11,627 nucleotides of DNA from Candidatus Nomurabacteria bacterium (GCA_023267315.1 JAHFNN010000022.1:1-11627); one strand, 5' to 3'; shown: positions 1 through 6,253, counted from the first letter of the stretch. The notes: generated from the sequence alone by a model not told the origin. Made by a program: numbers and translations.

Positions 1-81
1 ACCGACATCAATACTATATCCATGAGAGTATGCTCCCATTCGCTTTGCAAACTCATCTGAATTTATTTTTTGCTTTTGCAT
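1..81 (-). CDS. Probable RidA/YjgF-family protein, N-terminal 27 residues only
   Basis: A gene starts with ATG at 81 and runs off the left edge of the window; 27 codons are visible in an open frame. The peptide contains EFAKRMGAYSHGYSIDVG, which resembles the N-terminal region of RidA/YjgF proteins (a G-x-YS-x-G/A motif followed by the first strand). RidA family members hydrolyse reactive enamines/imines such as 2-aminoacrylate released by PLP enzymes. The start lies only 3 bases after the stop of the NUDIX gene (85-87), so it is the fourth gene of the glyA operon. No Shine-Dalgarno sequence precedes the ATG. The identification rests on a short fragment and could be wrong; the rest of the gene outside the window would settle it. 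Confidence 0.55.
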   Translation of the reverse strand, partial: MQKQKINSDEFAKRMGAYSHGYSIDVG

Positions 82-84
82 AGG

Positions 85-558
85 TTATTTTGCCAATTCT
101 TTTAGCGCCTCTTCGGCATAAAATCTGATATTGGGAACCAAGTCCATTGTAGCAAGTTCTTCTTTGGTCACCCATCGTGTCTCACTTTTTTCATGTGCGC
201 TTGTTGGCTCAGTAATTGCATCACTATCTGCTGTTGCAAAATATGTAAGCGCGATATGCTCATGCGTATGTGATACAGGATGCCGCCCCATATATCGCGG
301 AGGGATCAGGTACTTGTACCCCCGATTGATTTCTTCCTGATCTTTTATTCCATCTGCAACACCAACAATAGTGATATCGAGTCCTACTTCTTCTTTTACC
401 TCACGAATCGCAGCTTGTATCGGATCTTCATCAAGTTCGATATGACCGCCGACGGAAAGCCAAATCTTATGCTTATCATGCATTCGCAAAAGCAATTTGT
501 TTTTATGAACAATGAATACTTCAACCGTAAAATCAATTTTGTCGTGAATATGTGGCAT
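85..558 (-). CDS. NUDIX hydrolase
   Basis: This is a 157-residue NUDIX hydrolase, a family that cleaves nucleoside diphosphates linked to another moiety, usually with Mg2+. The full Nudix box G-x5-E-x7-REUxEExGU is present at residues 38-60: G38, E44, R52, E53, E56, E57, G59 and L60. The family fold begins a few residues after the chosen start with strand TVEVFIVHKNKLLL. The frame is open back to 612, which would add 18 residues and overlap the upstream gene by 32 bases; I prefer the ATG at 558 because the protein then starts at MPHIHDKIDF, just ahead of the domain, and clears the upstream stop at 581. No Shine-Dalgarno sequence supports either start. Substrate cannot be read from sequence; nucleotide-pool cleaning or a dinucleotide/sugar nucleotide are possible. 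It is third in the glyA operon, 3 bases before the RidA-like gene. Confidence 0.9.
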   Translation of the reverse strand: MPHIHDKIDFTVEVFIVHKNKLLLRMHDKHKIWLSVGGHIELDEDPIQAAIREVKEEVGLDITIVGVADGIKDQEEINRGYKYLIPPRYMGRHPVSHTHEHIALTYFATADSDAITEPTSAHEKSETRWVTKEELATMDLVPNIRFYAEEALKELAK

Positions 559-580
559 GCTATTTTTATATATCAATACA

Positions 581-1513
581 TTAACTATCTGCACCATCTC
601 CGCCCGAATCATACTCCGTATCTCGAAAAGAGATTATTCTATCAAGAAGTTGCAGATTTTTTTCAAAACGAGAAATAACAGCTTCTCTATCCTTCCAATC
701 AACATCTTCTGAAACCCACTGTTCTGATTTTTCTATGATTTTTTTGACATATTCAATTGCTGGATTAACAATACCACTTCGAGCCTGAAAATTCTCATGC
801 CACACCTCTCGAAGCTTGCTGATAACCACTTCCAGATAAACAAAATATTCATTCCATTCAACTTCGCTCGCTTTTTCCGATATACCATCCGACCGAGGAG
901 AAAGTTCGTGCTCGTCAACATTTTCAGGTGGATTGATTAAATCATGCTGGCGTATAATATGGTAGACAGCGTAGAGTCCTTGTGAAACCTGTTCAGCATC
1001 AAGAGAAAATTCTTTTGCTTCTAACTCAAGTAGAGCGGCCATTTCTGGCTTAGTGGTTTTGTACGCAATAGATTGATACGCTTCGGCCAGATTGTGGAAT
1101 AAATTATTCCATTTTGCGCGCTTTTCAACCTGATCCGCATCCCGCCTATACGCTTCACTTCGTACATTATAAGGTAGCGCATGGGCACTTTCACTAGCAA
1201 GAAAATTCACGGTATCTTGTGTTAAATCTTCATCATTGAAGGTCTTTAAGAAAATGGGAAATTTAGAAGTTACCGTAAATTCATTCTCATATTTTTTATT
1301 CAGAATAATCCCGATATTGTTAAGCGGAATGGCATATTGATACGACATGAGGTCGCGAACACCTTTTGACTCCTCAGACTCATGCAGGTCTCTTTTGGTA
1401 TGCTTCCAACTAGCTCTTACATCACGCGCATAATTTGACAACCATGCCATAAAATCCTGTTTATCTTTAGGACTAAACGACTCATGGGAATGTGGTGTGA
1501 ACCCTTCAGGCAT
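581..1513 (-). CDS. Hypothetical 310-aa soluble protein
   Basis: I do not recognise this protein. It is 310 residues, soluble, rich in charged residues, with no signal peptide, no membrane segment and no cysteine. Most of it reads as alpha-helical: segments around 123-180 and 215-305 alternate hydrophobic and charged residues. The C-terminus is a short acidic, glycine-rich tail (EYDSGGDGADS). The start ATG at 1513 lies 3 bases after the glyA stop, with no Shine-Dalgarno sequence, so translation probably depends on coupling or an SD-independent start. The NUDIX gene follows 22 bases after its stop. Position inside a glyA-NUDIX-RidA operon hints at a metabolic or housekeeping role, but nothing in the sequence shows a reaction. 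It is clearly coding: a long frame, tight packing with both neighbours and normal amino-acid composition. Confidence 0.8.
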   Translation of the reverse strand: MPEGFTPHSHESFSPKDKQDFMAWLSNYARDVRASWKHTKRDLHESEESKGVRDLMSYQYAIPLNNIGIILNKKYENEFTVTSKFPIFLKTFNDEDLTQDTVNFLASESAHALPYNVRSEAYRRDADQVEKRAKWNNLFHNLAEAYQSIAYKTTKPEMAALLELEAKEFSLDAEQVSQGLYAVYHIIRQHDLINPPENVDEHELSPRSDGISEKASEVEWNEYFVYLEVVISKLREVWHENFQARSGIVNPAIEYVKKIIEKSEQWVSEDVDWKDREAVISRFEKNLQLLDRIISFRDTEYDSGGDGADS

Positions 1514-1516
1514 AAT

Positions 1517-2683
1517 TTATTTTCTCAATACCTTATCAATCTTCTGCGCAATTTTGATCATATCTTTTTCTTTCTTTCCGCGAGTTGTTTCTGCAGGAGT
1601 TCCCAAGCGAATTCCCGATGGATCCATCGGACCACGAGCATCACCAGGAACAGTATTCATGTTTACGATAATTCCGGCCTTCTCAAGCTTATCACTCGCC
1701 TCTTTCCCTGGAACACCATTTGACCATGTATCTACAAGCAATAGGTGCGAATCAGTCCCGCCAGAAATTACTTTCCAACCAAGGCGAGACAGTTCCCCCG
1801 CAAGTGCCTTCGCATTTTTTACAACCTGCTTCACATATTTTTTATATACCGGAGTCATTGCCTCTTTGAGCGCAATAGCCACACCAGCGATATTATTCTC
1901 ATGCGGACCACCCTGAAGTCCTGGAATGATTGTTTTGTCTATTTTCTTATTAAATTCTCTTTCATCTTTACGCACAAAAATAATTGCCTGTCGTGGACCA
2001 CGAAGTGTTTTGTGAGTCGTTGTGGTCACCACATCTGCGTACGGAAATGGTGATGGATATACCCCACCAGCAACAAGTCCTGCGAAGTGCGACATATCTA
2101 CCATGAGAATGGCACCCGAAGCATCTGCAATCTCGCGGAATTTTTTGAAATCTACAATTCGCGGATACGCAGTAAATCCAGCTACGATAATGTTTGGCTT
2201 TTCAGCAACTGCTAGTTTTTTAAGTTCTTCATAAATCAAGAGTCCTGTTTTTGCATCCACTTCATATGGAACTTGTTTCCAGAATTTTCCCGTCATCGAC
2301 ACCGGCTGTCCGTGCGTAAGGTGTCCACCAGAGGAAAGCTTCATACCCATAATCCTCCCTCCTTGTGGTACGAGCGCCGAATACACCGCGAAGTTTGCCG
2401 GGCTACCCGAGAGTGGCTGCACATTCGCGTGCCAGTCTGCAGACTTTAATTTAAAAAGTTTGAGTGCGCGATCAATCGCCATCTGTTCTACCTTGTCGAT
2501 GATCGTATTACCACCGTAGTATCTTCGACCAGGATATCCTTCTGCGTATTTGTTAGTGAGAACAGAACCAAGCGCTTCGAGCACATCTTTCGATACGTAG
2601 TTTTCTGATGCAATCAGATTGATAACACTCTTTTGTCGCTTTGCCTCTTGTTGTATAAGTTTTTTGATTTGTGAATCTTTCAT
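1517..2683 (-). CDS. glyA: Serine hydroxymethyltransferase
   Basis: GlyA is the cytosolic PLP enzyme that converts serine + THF to glycine + 5,10-methylene-THF, the one-carbon donor used by the ThyA encoded 0.5 kb away. Signatures are plain: NLIASENYVS at residues 22-31, RRYYGG at 53-58, VDMSHFAGL at 195-203 (D196 should bind the PLP ring nitrogen), the PLP-lysine motif TTTTHKTLRGPR with K225, GGPHENNIAG at 258-267, and SGIRLGTPAETTRG at 356-369 with R359 as substrate-carboxylate arginine. At 388 residues it is about 25-30 shorter than E. coli GlyA, mostly at the C-terminus, and intact. It is the first gene of a four-gene operon. An extended -10 (2775-2783) upstream predicts a leader of roughly 85 bases containing a small hairpin (2693-2707). 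The start at 2683 has no Shine-Dalgarno sequence. Confidence 0.98.
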   Translation of the reverse strand: MKDSQIKKLIQQEAKRQKSVINLIASENYVSKDVLEALGSVLTNKYAEGYPGRRYYGGNTIIDKVEQMAIDRALKLFKLKSADWHANVQPLSGSPANFAVYSALVPQGGRIMGMKLSSGGHLTHGQPVSMTGKFWKQVPYEVDAKTGLLIYEELKKLAVAEKPNIIVAGFTAYPRIVDFKKFREIADASGAILMVDMSHFAGLVAGGVYPSPFPYADVVTTTTHKTLRGPRQAIIFVRKDEREFNKKIDKTIIPGLQGGPHENNIAGVAIALKEAMTPVYKKYVKQVVKNAKALAGELSRLGWKVISGGTDSHLLLVDTWSNGVPGKEASDKLEKAGIIVNMNTVPGDARGPMDPSGIRLGTPAETTRGKKEKDMIKIAQKIDKVLRK

Positions 2684-2692
2684 AGTATTAGG

Positions 2693-2707
2693 TCGGGAAA
2701 ATCCCGA
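2693..2707 (-). other. Small hairpin in the glyA 5' leader
   Basis: TCGGG/CCCGA pairs perfectly over 5 bp with a 5-base A/T loop. It sits 9 bases upstream of the glyA start codon, where a Shine-Dalgarno sequence would normally be. In RNA it could modulate initiation of glyA. There is no U-tract, so it is not a terminator, and I do not recognise a known riboswitch in the leader. Confidence 0.4.
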
Positions 2708-2774
2708 AAATTAAGGAGTAATGAAGTTTTTAAGAGGTTATATCATGGCCGTTTTGAGATCTATTAATAGGCTG

Positions 2775-2783
2775 ATTCTAGCA
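2775..2783 (-). promoter_or_regulatory. Extended -10 promoter for the glyA operon
   Basis: On the minus strand TGCTAGAAT is an extended -10 element (TG-N-TAGAAT), the same nine bases as the thyA promoter element at 3127-3135. No good -35 lies 16-18 bases upstream. It is placed directly downstream of the terminator of the 59-aa gene, and the predicted start site near 2768 overlaps a 10-base palindrome CTATTAATAG (2761-2770), a possible operator. The predicted leader is about 85 bases. Confidence 0.5.
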
Positions 2784-2802
2784 CACCGTAGAGACAAATA
2801 AA

Positions 2803-2831
2803 AAAGCTCCCTGATAAACCAGGAAGCCTTT
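2803..2831 (-). terminator. Rho-independent terminator of the 59-aa gene
   Basis: Read on the minus strand, GCTTCCTGG and CAGGGAGC form an 8-bp stem with one mismatch around a loop of about 6 bases, followed by the U-rich run TTTTTTATTTG. It begins about 20 bases after the stop of the 59-aa membrane gene and just ahead of the glyA promoter, so it separates the two minus-strand units. Confidence 0.8.
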
Positions 2832-2851
2832 AGAAACAGTTCGCTGCATCT

Positions 2852-3031
2852 TTATTCAGTGATGCATCTGACAAGAAACCTGACCGCAGAATCAGCGCAG
2901 CCATTAATGACTTCGGGTATCTTACTCCAATACGGCGTGCCGTATATGACAAACACGGCAACAAAGATGATAGTAGAAATACCCAAAACAAAGAAACCAA
3001 AATTCGATCGCATCTGTAGATTTTTAATCAT
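2852..3031 (-). CDS. Small single-span membrane protein, 59 aa
   Basis: This short gene is supported by its complete transcription unit rather than by homology. The ATG at 3031 opens a 59-codon frame to TAA at 2852-2854. A strong promoter (TTGACA-17-TATTTT, 3076-3104) lies 45 bases upstream of the start and an intrinsic terminator (2803-2831) follows the stop. The protein has a short basic N-terminus (K3, R8), one hydrophobic helix at about residues 11-30 (FGFFVLGISTIIFVAVFVIY), and a 29-residue tail containing W35 and two cysteines (C45, C56). The positive N-terminus suggests N-in, C-out topology, leaving the Cys-containing tail outside. An uncleaved anchor is more likely than a signal peptide because no A-x-A-like site follows the helix. 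I do not recognise the family. No clear Shine-Dalgarno sequence is present; the predicted leader is about 37 bases. Confidence 0.7.
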   Translation of the reverse strand: MIKNLQMRSNFGFFVLGISTIIFVAVFVIYGTPYWSKIPEVINGCADSAVRFLVRCITE

Positions 3032-3075
3032 GGTGTGTGATTTTAAAGGATTAGCAACTCGGTGAATTTGTACTT

Positions 3076-3104
3076 AAAATACTGCTCTTTGCGTCCCCTG
3101 TCAA
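3076..3104 (-). promoter_or_regulatory. Sigma70-type promoter for the 59-aa gene
   Basis: The minus strand reads TTGACA (3104-3099), a 17-base spacer, then TATTTT (3081-3076). The -35 is perfect consensus and the -10 matches 4 of 6. The predicted start near 3068 gives a leader of about 37 bases to the ATG at 3031. It lies back to back with the thyA promoter. Confidence 0.7.
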
Positions 3105-3126
3105 ATTATGTCGGGATGATATTTCT

Positions 3127-3135
3127 TGCTAGAAT
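3127..3135 (+). promoter_or_regulatory. Extended -10 promoter of thyA, predicted leaderless
   Basis: TGCTAGAAT is an extended -10. Its hexamer (3130-3135) ends 6 bases before the thyA ATG at 3142, exactly where a transcript would be expected to start. The mRNA is therefore predicted to begin at or next to the start codon with no leader. The GAGG one base before the ATG is too close to work as a Shine-Dalgarno sequence. No convincing -35 is present. Confidence 0.6.
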
Positions 3136-3141
3136 CGAGGT

Positions 3142-4083
3142 ATGAAAGGCAAACACGTGGACGAGCAATACCTCGATCTCCTCGAGAAAATAAAAAAGGA
3201 CGGCGCAGTAAAAACCGACCGCACCGGCACTGGCACAAAAAGTATTTTGGGCTACCAAATGCGTTTTGATCTAGAAGACGGTTTCCCTCTGCTCACCACA
3301 AAGAAAGTACCAATCAAATCAATAGTTCATGAATTGATTTGGTTTCTCCGTGGCGACAGCAACTTGAAATACTTGGCGGAAAACAATGTACATATCTGGG
3401 ATGAATGGCCGTATAAGGCATATTTGAAACGCAACAACAAACCAATTCCAGAAATCAATGGCGCCGAATGGACAGCTGGTATGAAAGAATTTGTGGAGAA
3501 AATAAAAACAGACGATGCTTTTGCAAAAGAATACGGCAACCTTGGTCCGATTTATGGATATCAATGGCGCTCATGGCCCACACCAGACGGCAAACACATC
3601 GACCAGCTTGCACAAGTTGTCGAAATGATAAAAAAATCTCCCGACTCACGCCGAATGATCGTATCTGCATGGAATGTCGCTGATATTGAAGAAATGGCAA
3701 AAGCCGGACTTCCACCATGCCACTGTTTATTTCAATTCTATGTCGCTGATGGAAAACTTTCGTGCCAACTCTATCAACGAAGTTGCGATACTTTTTTGGG
3801 TGTACCATTCAACATTGCTTCATATTCCCTTCTGACGATGATCATTGCGCAAATTACGGGGCTGAAACCAGGAGAATTTGTTTGGACTGGCGGTGATGTG
3901 CATTTGTATTCAAATCATAGTGAACAAGTTGAAACACAACTTTCGCGCCGCAATGATATTCGCCCACTGCCAACAATGAAAATAAATTCAGAAAAAATGA
4001 AATTAGAAGATTTCACTATTGATGATTTCGAGCTCGTCGACTACAACCCACACGAAGGCATCAAGGCACCGATTGCTGTATAA
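3142..4083 (+). CDS. thyA: Thymidylate synthase
   Basis: ThyA methylates dUMP to dTMP using 5,10-methylene-THF and releases DHF, which FolA (encoded two genes downstream) reduces. The catalytic cysteine is C193 in LPPCHCLFQFYV. The dUMP-phosphate arginines are R170/R171 in SPDSRRMIVSAWN, and the QRSCD (212-216), GVPFNIASY (220-228) and DVHLYSNH (252-259) motifs are all present. The C-terminus ends in KAPIAV, the usual closing segment. At 313 residues it is the long Lactobacillus casei-type form: about 50 residues longer than E. coli ThyA because of an insert in the small domain (about 90-135). It heads a plus-strand operon; the next gene starts 3 bases after the stop. A predicted leaderless promoter lies immediately upstream. 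Confidence 0.98.
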   Translation: MKGKHVDEQYLDLLEKIKKDGAVKTDRTGTGTKSILGYQMRFDLEDGFPLLTTKKVPIKSIVHELIWFLRGDSNLKYLAENNVHIWDEWPYKAYLKRNNKPIPEINGAEWTAGMKEFVEKIKTDDAFAKEYGNLGPIYGYQWRSWPTPDGKHIDQLAQVVEMIKKSPDSRRMIVSAWNVADIEEMAKAGLPPCHCLFQFYVADGKLSCQLYQRSCDTFLGVPFNIASYSLLTMIIAQITGLKPGEFVWTGGDVHLYSNHSEQVETQLSRRNDIRPLPTMKINSEKMKLEDFTIDDFELVDYNPHEGIKAPIAV

Positions 4084-4086
4084 AAT

Positions 4087-4437
4087 ATGAGTATCTATAT
4101 AAGCCATTCGACTGGTTACAATTTTAGAGAAGATTTATATATTCCTTTGAAAAAAATTGGTGCTGATTTTATTTTCCCTCATGATACGGATACCAACCAG
4201 TATCCAACAAAAGAACTCTTTTCATCGAAAAAGTGCAGTTTAGTTATCGCAGAAGTTTCTTTTCCTTCTACCGGCCAAGGCATCGAACTCGGTTGGGCAA
4301 ATGATGCAAATATTCCAATCATTTGTATTTACAGAGCTGGATCAAAATATTCAGGATCGTTAAATGTTGTGAGTGAGAAGTTTTTGGAATATTCTGATGC
4401 TGTCGACTTAATAGAAAAAGTTAAACAAATTATATGA
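4087..4437 (+). CDS. Nucleoside 2-deoxyribosyltransferase / DNPH1(Rcl)-like protein
   Basis: A 116-residue protein that fits the nucleoside 2-deoxyribosyltransferase-like fold: alternating strands and helices, with strand SLVIAEVSFPSTGQGIELGWA at 51-71. The signature is an acidic residue at the end of a hydrophobic strand (E56), then G-x-G-I-E-L-G, where E67 aligns with the catalytic Glu of DNPH1/Rcl and deoxyribosyltransferases (G-x-E-x-G-x-A). Members cleave or transfer the N-glycosidic bond of deoxynucleosides or deoxynucleoside monophosphates. It is somewhat short for the family (usually 140-160 residues). Between thyA and folA, and sharing the ATGA overlap with folA (4434-4437), it is plausibly a dNMP N-glycosidase that removes damaged or unwanted dNMPs. 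Transferase versus hydrolase cannot be decided from sequence, and a TIR-like NAD-cleaving role is a more remote alternative. Confidence 0.75.
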   Translation: MSIYISHSTGYNFREDLYIPLKKIGADFIFPHDTDTNQYPTKELFSSKKCSLVIAEVSFPSTGQGIELGWANDANIPIICIYRAGSKYSGSLNVVSEKFLEYSDAVDLIEKVKQII

Positions 4438-4952
4438 TCCTATCTCTCATCGCCGCTATAGGAAAAAATAATGCACTCGGAAAAGCGAACCAACTTCTAT
4501 GGCAGATGCCAGCAGATATGAAGCATTTTCGTGAGAAGACTACCGGGCACACGGTCATCATGGGATGGAAAACATTTGAGTCTATTGGCCGCCCACTTCC
4601 CAATCGTCACAATATTGTCATCACCAAAGATCCTTCTTCTGCACCAGAAGGAATTACCGCGGTGACTTCACTCAATGAAGCGCTCCAAATCGCAGCGCTT
4701 GAACAAGGAAGTAAGTTTGAAGAGAATCAAGATGAAGTAGAAGTGTTTGTCATCGGTGGCGGATACACATACGCTGAGGCATTACCAAAAGCCAACAAGC
4801 TCTATATCACGCTCGTGGATGATGCTCCTGAAGCAGACACCTTTTTCCCTGAAATAAAAGAGAGCGAATGGAAAGAAACTGCCCGCGAAGAACATTCTGC
4901 TGATGAAAAAAATCCGCACACATATTCATTCGTCGAATACCTGAGAAAATAA
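4434..4952 (+). CDS. folA: Dihydrofolate reductase
   Basis: FolA reduces DHF, the by-product of ThyA, to THF with NADPH. Residues 1-58 carry the family pattern: ILSLIAAIGKNNALG, the active-site segment LLWQMPADMKHF with D28 as the conserved substrate-binding acid, MGWKTFESIGRPLPNR (43-58) with R58 as the glutamate-tail arginine, and the NADPH loop VIGGGYTY (106-113). The C-terminal half (YITLVDDAPEADTFFPE) is also typical. At 172 residues it is slightly longer than E. coli FolA (159), mainly through an acidic insert at about 90-103 (EQGSKFEENQDEVE). Its ATG overlaps the stop of the preceding gene (ATGA at 4434-4437), which indicates translational coupling. Together with thyA and glyA it completes the thymidylate cycle. 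Confidence 0.97.
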   Translation: MILSLIAAIGKNNALGKANQLLWQMPADMKHFREKTTGHTVIMGWKTFESIGRPLPNRHNIVITKDPSSAPEGITAVTSLNEALQIAALEQGSKFEENQDEVEVFVIGGGYTYAEALPKANKLYITLVDDAPEADTFFPEIKESEWKETAREEHSADEKNPHTYSFVEYLRK

Positions 4953-4965
4953 TTAAAAAATATTT

Positions 4966-5550
4966 ATGGAAACAATCAATCAAACCCCAACACCAGAGAA
5001 TACACAGAAGAAAGTAAATGACTTTCTTAATACTTGCCTTCAAGAAGAAAGTGATCCTGTTGCATATGCAAAAGTTCACAATATCAATATTACAGAGGAT
5101 AAAGTGCAAGAAGCAATTGCAAATTGGTATCAAGAACACGAAGACGACAAAGATATGTCATATCGAGTACATAAACTACTCTATCAGGTGGGTGCATCGG
5201 TAACGAGATGCTGTGAAGGAATGTGTAGTACAAACGAAGCACTCTGTCCTAGAAAGATGTTGATTGCGGCGCAACATGATGAAAGCACCACCTATGAACA
5301 GGGTCTTGCTCTGCTCGATGAATCGTTAAAAACAAAGTCCATACACGATGTATTCAAGAGTTATTTAGTAACAGGCTTACTTAATGACTTAATACAAAAA
5401 AGTAGCTCCGAAAAAGAGCTCAATTCTTTGTCAAAAAAAATACAGGAAATTCGAGAACAGTTTCAAGGTAACAGCGACGCTATCGGTCTTTTGAAAAATC
5501 TAAGAAAGTGTGAAGAGAGATTGAAAGAAAAAATGGGGACACTCAAATAA
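4966..5550 (+). CDS. Hypothetical 194-aa protein with a Cys cluster and C-terminal coiled coil
   Basis: I do not recognise this family. It is the last gene of the thyA operon, 13 bases after the folA stop. The protein is soluble and mostly helical. A compact cysteine cluster C82-C83-x3-C87-x6-C94 sits between two helical regions and could bind zinc or an iron-sulfur cluster; two more cysteines (C24, C182) are isolated. Residues about 145-192 have heptad-like spacing of Leu/Ile with many Lys and Glu and probably form a coiled coil. The start context ATGGAAACAA lacks a Shine-Dalgarno sequence. No motif connects it directly to folate or nucleotide chemistry; operon position is the only functional hint. 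Confidence 0.75.
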   Translation: METINQTPTPENTQKKVNDFLNTCLQEESDPVAYAKVHNINITEDKVQEAIANWYQEHEDDKDMSYRVHKLLYQVGASVTRCCEGMCSTNEALCPRKMLIAAQHDESTTYEQGLALLDESLKTKSIHDVFKSYLVTGLLNDLIQKSSSEKELNSLSKKIQEIREQFQGNSDAIGLLKNLRKCEERLKEKMGTLK

Positions 5551-5567
5551 ATACACTGCAAAAAAAA

Positions 5568-5607
5568 TAAGAGCTTGATTCGCAATAATACGCGGACCAA
5601 GCTCTTA
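5568..5607 (-). terminator. Terminator of the 175-aa gene, in the convergent gap
   Basis: A perfect 10-bp stem, TAAGAGCTTG (5568-5577) with CAAGCTCTTA (5598-5607), encloses a 20-base loop. On the minus strand it is followed by ATTTTTTTTGC, a good U-tract, so it ends the minus-strand 175-aa gene. On the plus strand no U-run follows, so termination of the thyA operon here would be weaker. Confidence 0.8.
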
Positions 5608-5646
5608 ACAATTTAAAAACTAAACTTAAAAAAGATCGTAGGGGCT

Positions 5647-6174
5647 TTACCAGCTAATTTCAAATGTTTCTTTTTTAAAGATTTCCAGCCAGCCCTGGGA
5701 AAGTTCTTCCAGTGCAGCGTGGTATGCAACATGTGAATTGCCTTCGACACTCAGCAGATAGTCACAACGCGATATGAGGCCTTCCACTTTTTTGGTATCA
5801 ATTTTTTGATCAACAGATTCACCAGCATCACTTAAAAGCATTTCAAGAAGTGTAGCTTTTGCAGATAAGATGATTGCCTGATCCAACGACATGCAGATTT
5901 TCCCTTTAAATTCTTCGTTAAGTTGCTTGGTAATTTCCGTGCCGTCATTGATCTCCTGAGACGGATGAAGTTCGGTCATTAAGAAGCTCCCCTTCAGGTC
6001 GCCGGGACAGCACTCAATGAATCGTTTTTTTGAAGCATCGGTAAATATGATTTTACCGTAATTGATATGCAGTGCAATAAGTGGCATCTGCAAGTCTCCA
6101 AGACTAAATTCTGAAGACTTTTCTTCGAGAGCGAGTGCGGTACGCACAGCTTTCACTAAATCGGTTGTTTGCAT
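5647..6174 (-). CDS. Hypothetical 175-aa soluble protein, divergent from the Cys-rich pair
   Basis: I do not recognise this protein. The frame stays open upstream to 6315, but I start it at the ATG at 6174. A consensus promoter (6203-6230) predicts transcription from about 6196, and the longer form would cover that promoter and overlap the divergent gene. The protein is acidic and soluble, with no signal peptide or membrane helix. The N-terminal 20 residues look helical, a beta-rich part follows (PLIALHINYGKIIFTDASKKRF), and the last 90 residues look helical. Cysteines C55-C56, C94 and C137 form no clear metal motif. The leader of about 22 bases is A/C-rich and has no Shine-Dalgarno sequence. 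It is a single-gene unit with its own terminator (5568-5607). It shares its upstream region, including an inverted repeat, with the Cys-rich pair, so co-regulation is possible. Confidence 0.75.
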   Translation of the reverse strand: MQTTDLVKAVRTALALEEKSSEFSLGDLQMPLIALHINYGKIIFTDASKKRFIECCPGDLKGSFLMTELHPSQEINDGTEITKQLNEEFKGKICMSLDQAIILSAKATLLEMLLSDAGESVDQKIDTKKVEGLISRCDYLLSVEGNSHVAYHAALEELSQGWLEIFKKETFEISW

Positions 6175-6202
6175 AATTATATTTGGTTTTTGGTTTGGAA
6201 TT

Positions 6203-6230
6203 ATTATACATTTTAAATTTAATTTGTCAA
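6203..6230 (-). promoter_or_regulatory. Consensus sigma70 promoter for the 175-aa gene
   Basis: The minus strand reads TTGACA (6230-6225), a 16-base spacer, then TATAAT (6208-6203). Both hexamers are perfect consensus. The predicted start is about 6196, giving a leader of about 22 bases to the ATG at 6174. Confidence 0.85.
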
Positions 6231-6248
6231 TATATATCGGCGACAAAT
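6222..6248. promoter_or_regulatory. Inverted repeat between divergent promoters, candidate operator
   Basis: ATTTGTC (6222-6228) and GACAAAT (6242-6248) are perfect 7-base inverted arms with a 13-base A/T-rich spacer. Arm centres are 20 bases apart, about two helical turns, as expected for a dimeric repressor. The left arm overlaps the -35 of the 175-aa gene and the right arm ends 5 bases before the -10 of the first Cys-rich gene, so one protein could control both. It may be chance in A/T-rich DNA. Confidence 0.4.
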
Positions 6249-6253
6249 CAATA

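Noticed and set aside
1484..2234. Plus-strand open frames antisense to glyA
   Set aside because: Overlapping frames opposite a conserved gene with low-complexity translations and no start signals.
2720..2800. A plus-strand 26-codon frame preceded by AAGGAG
   Set aside because: The AAGGAG is only 2 bases from the ATG, the peptide has no recognisable features, and it lies antisense to the glyA leader and promoter, which explain the stretch better.
3319..3808. Open frames antisense to thyA
   Set aside because: They are shadows of a strongly conserved enzyme gene and show no domain or independent signals.
5551..5646. A strong terminator for the plus-strand thyA operon
   Set aside because: The hairpin is present, but its U-tract is on the minus strand; downstream on the plus strand is AACAATTTAAAA, so I assign it to the 175-aa gene only.
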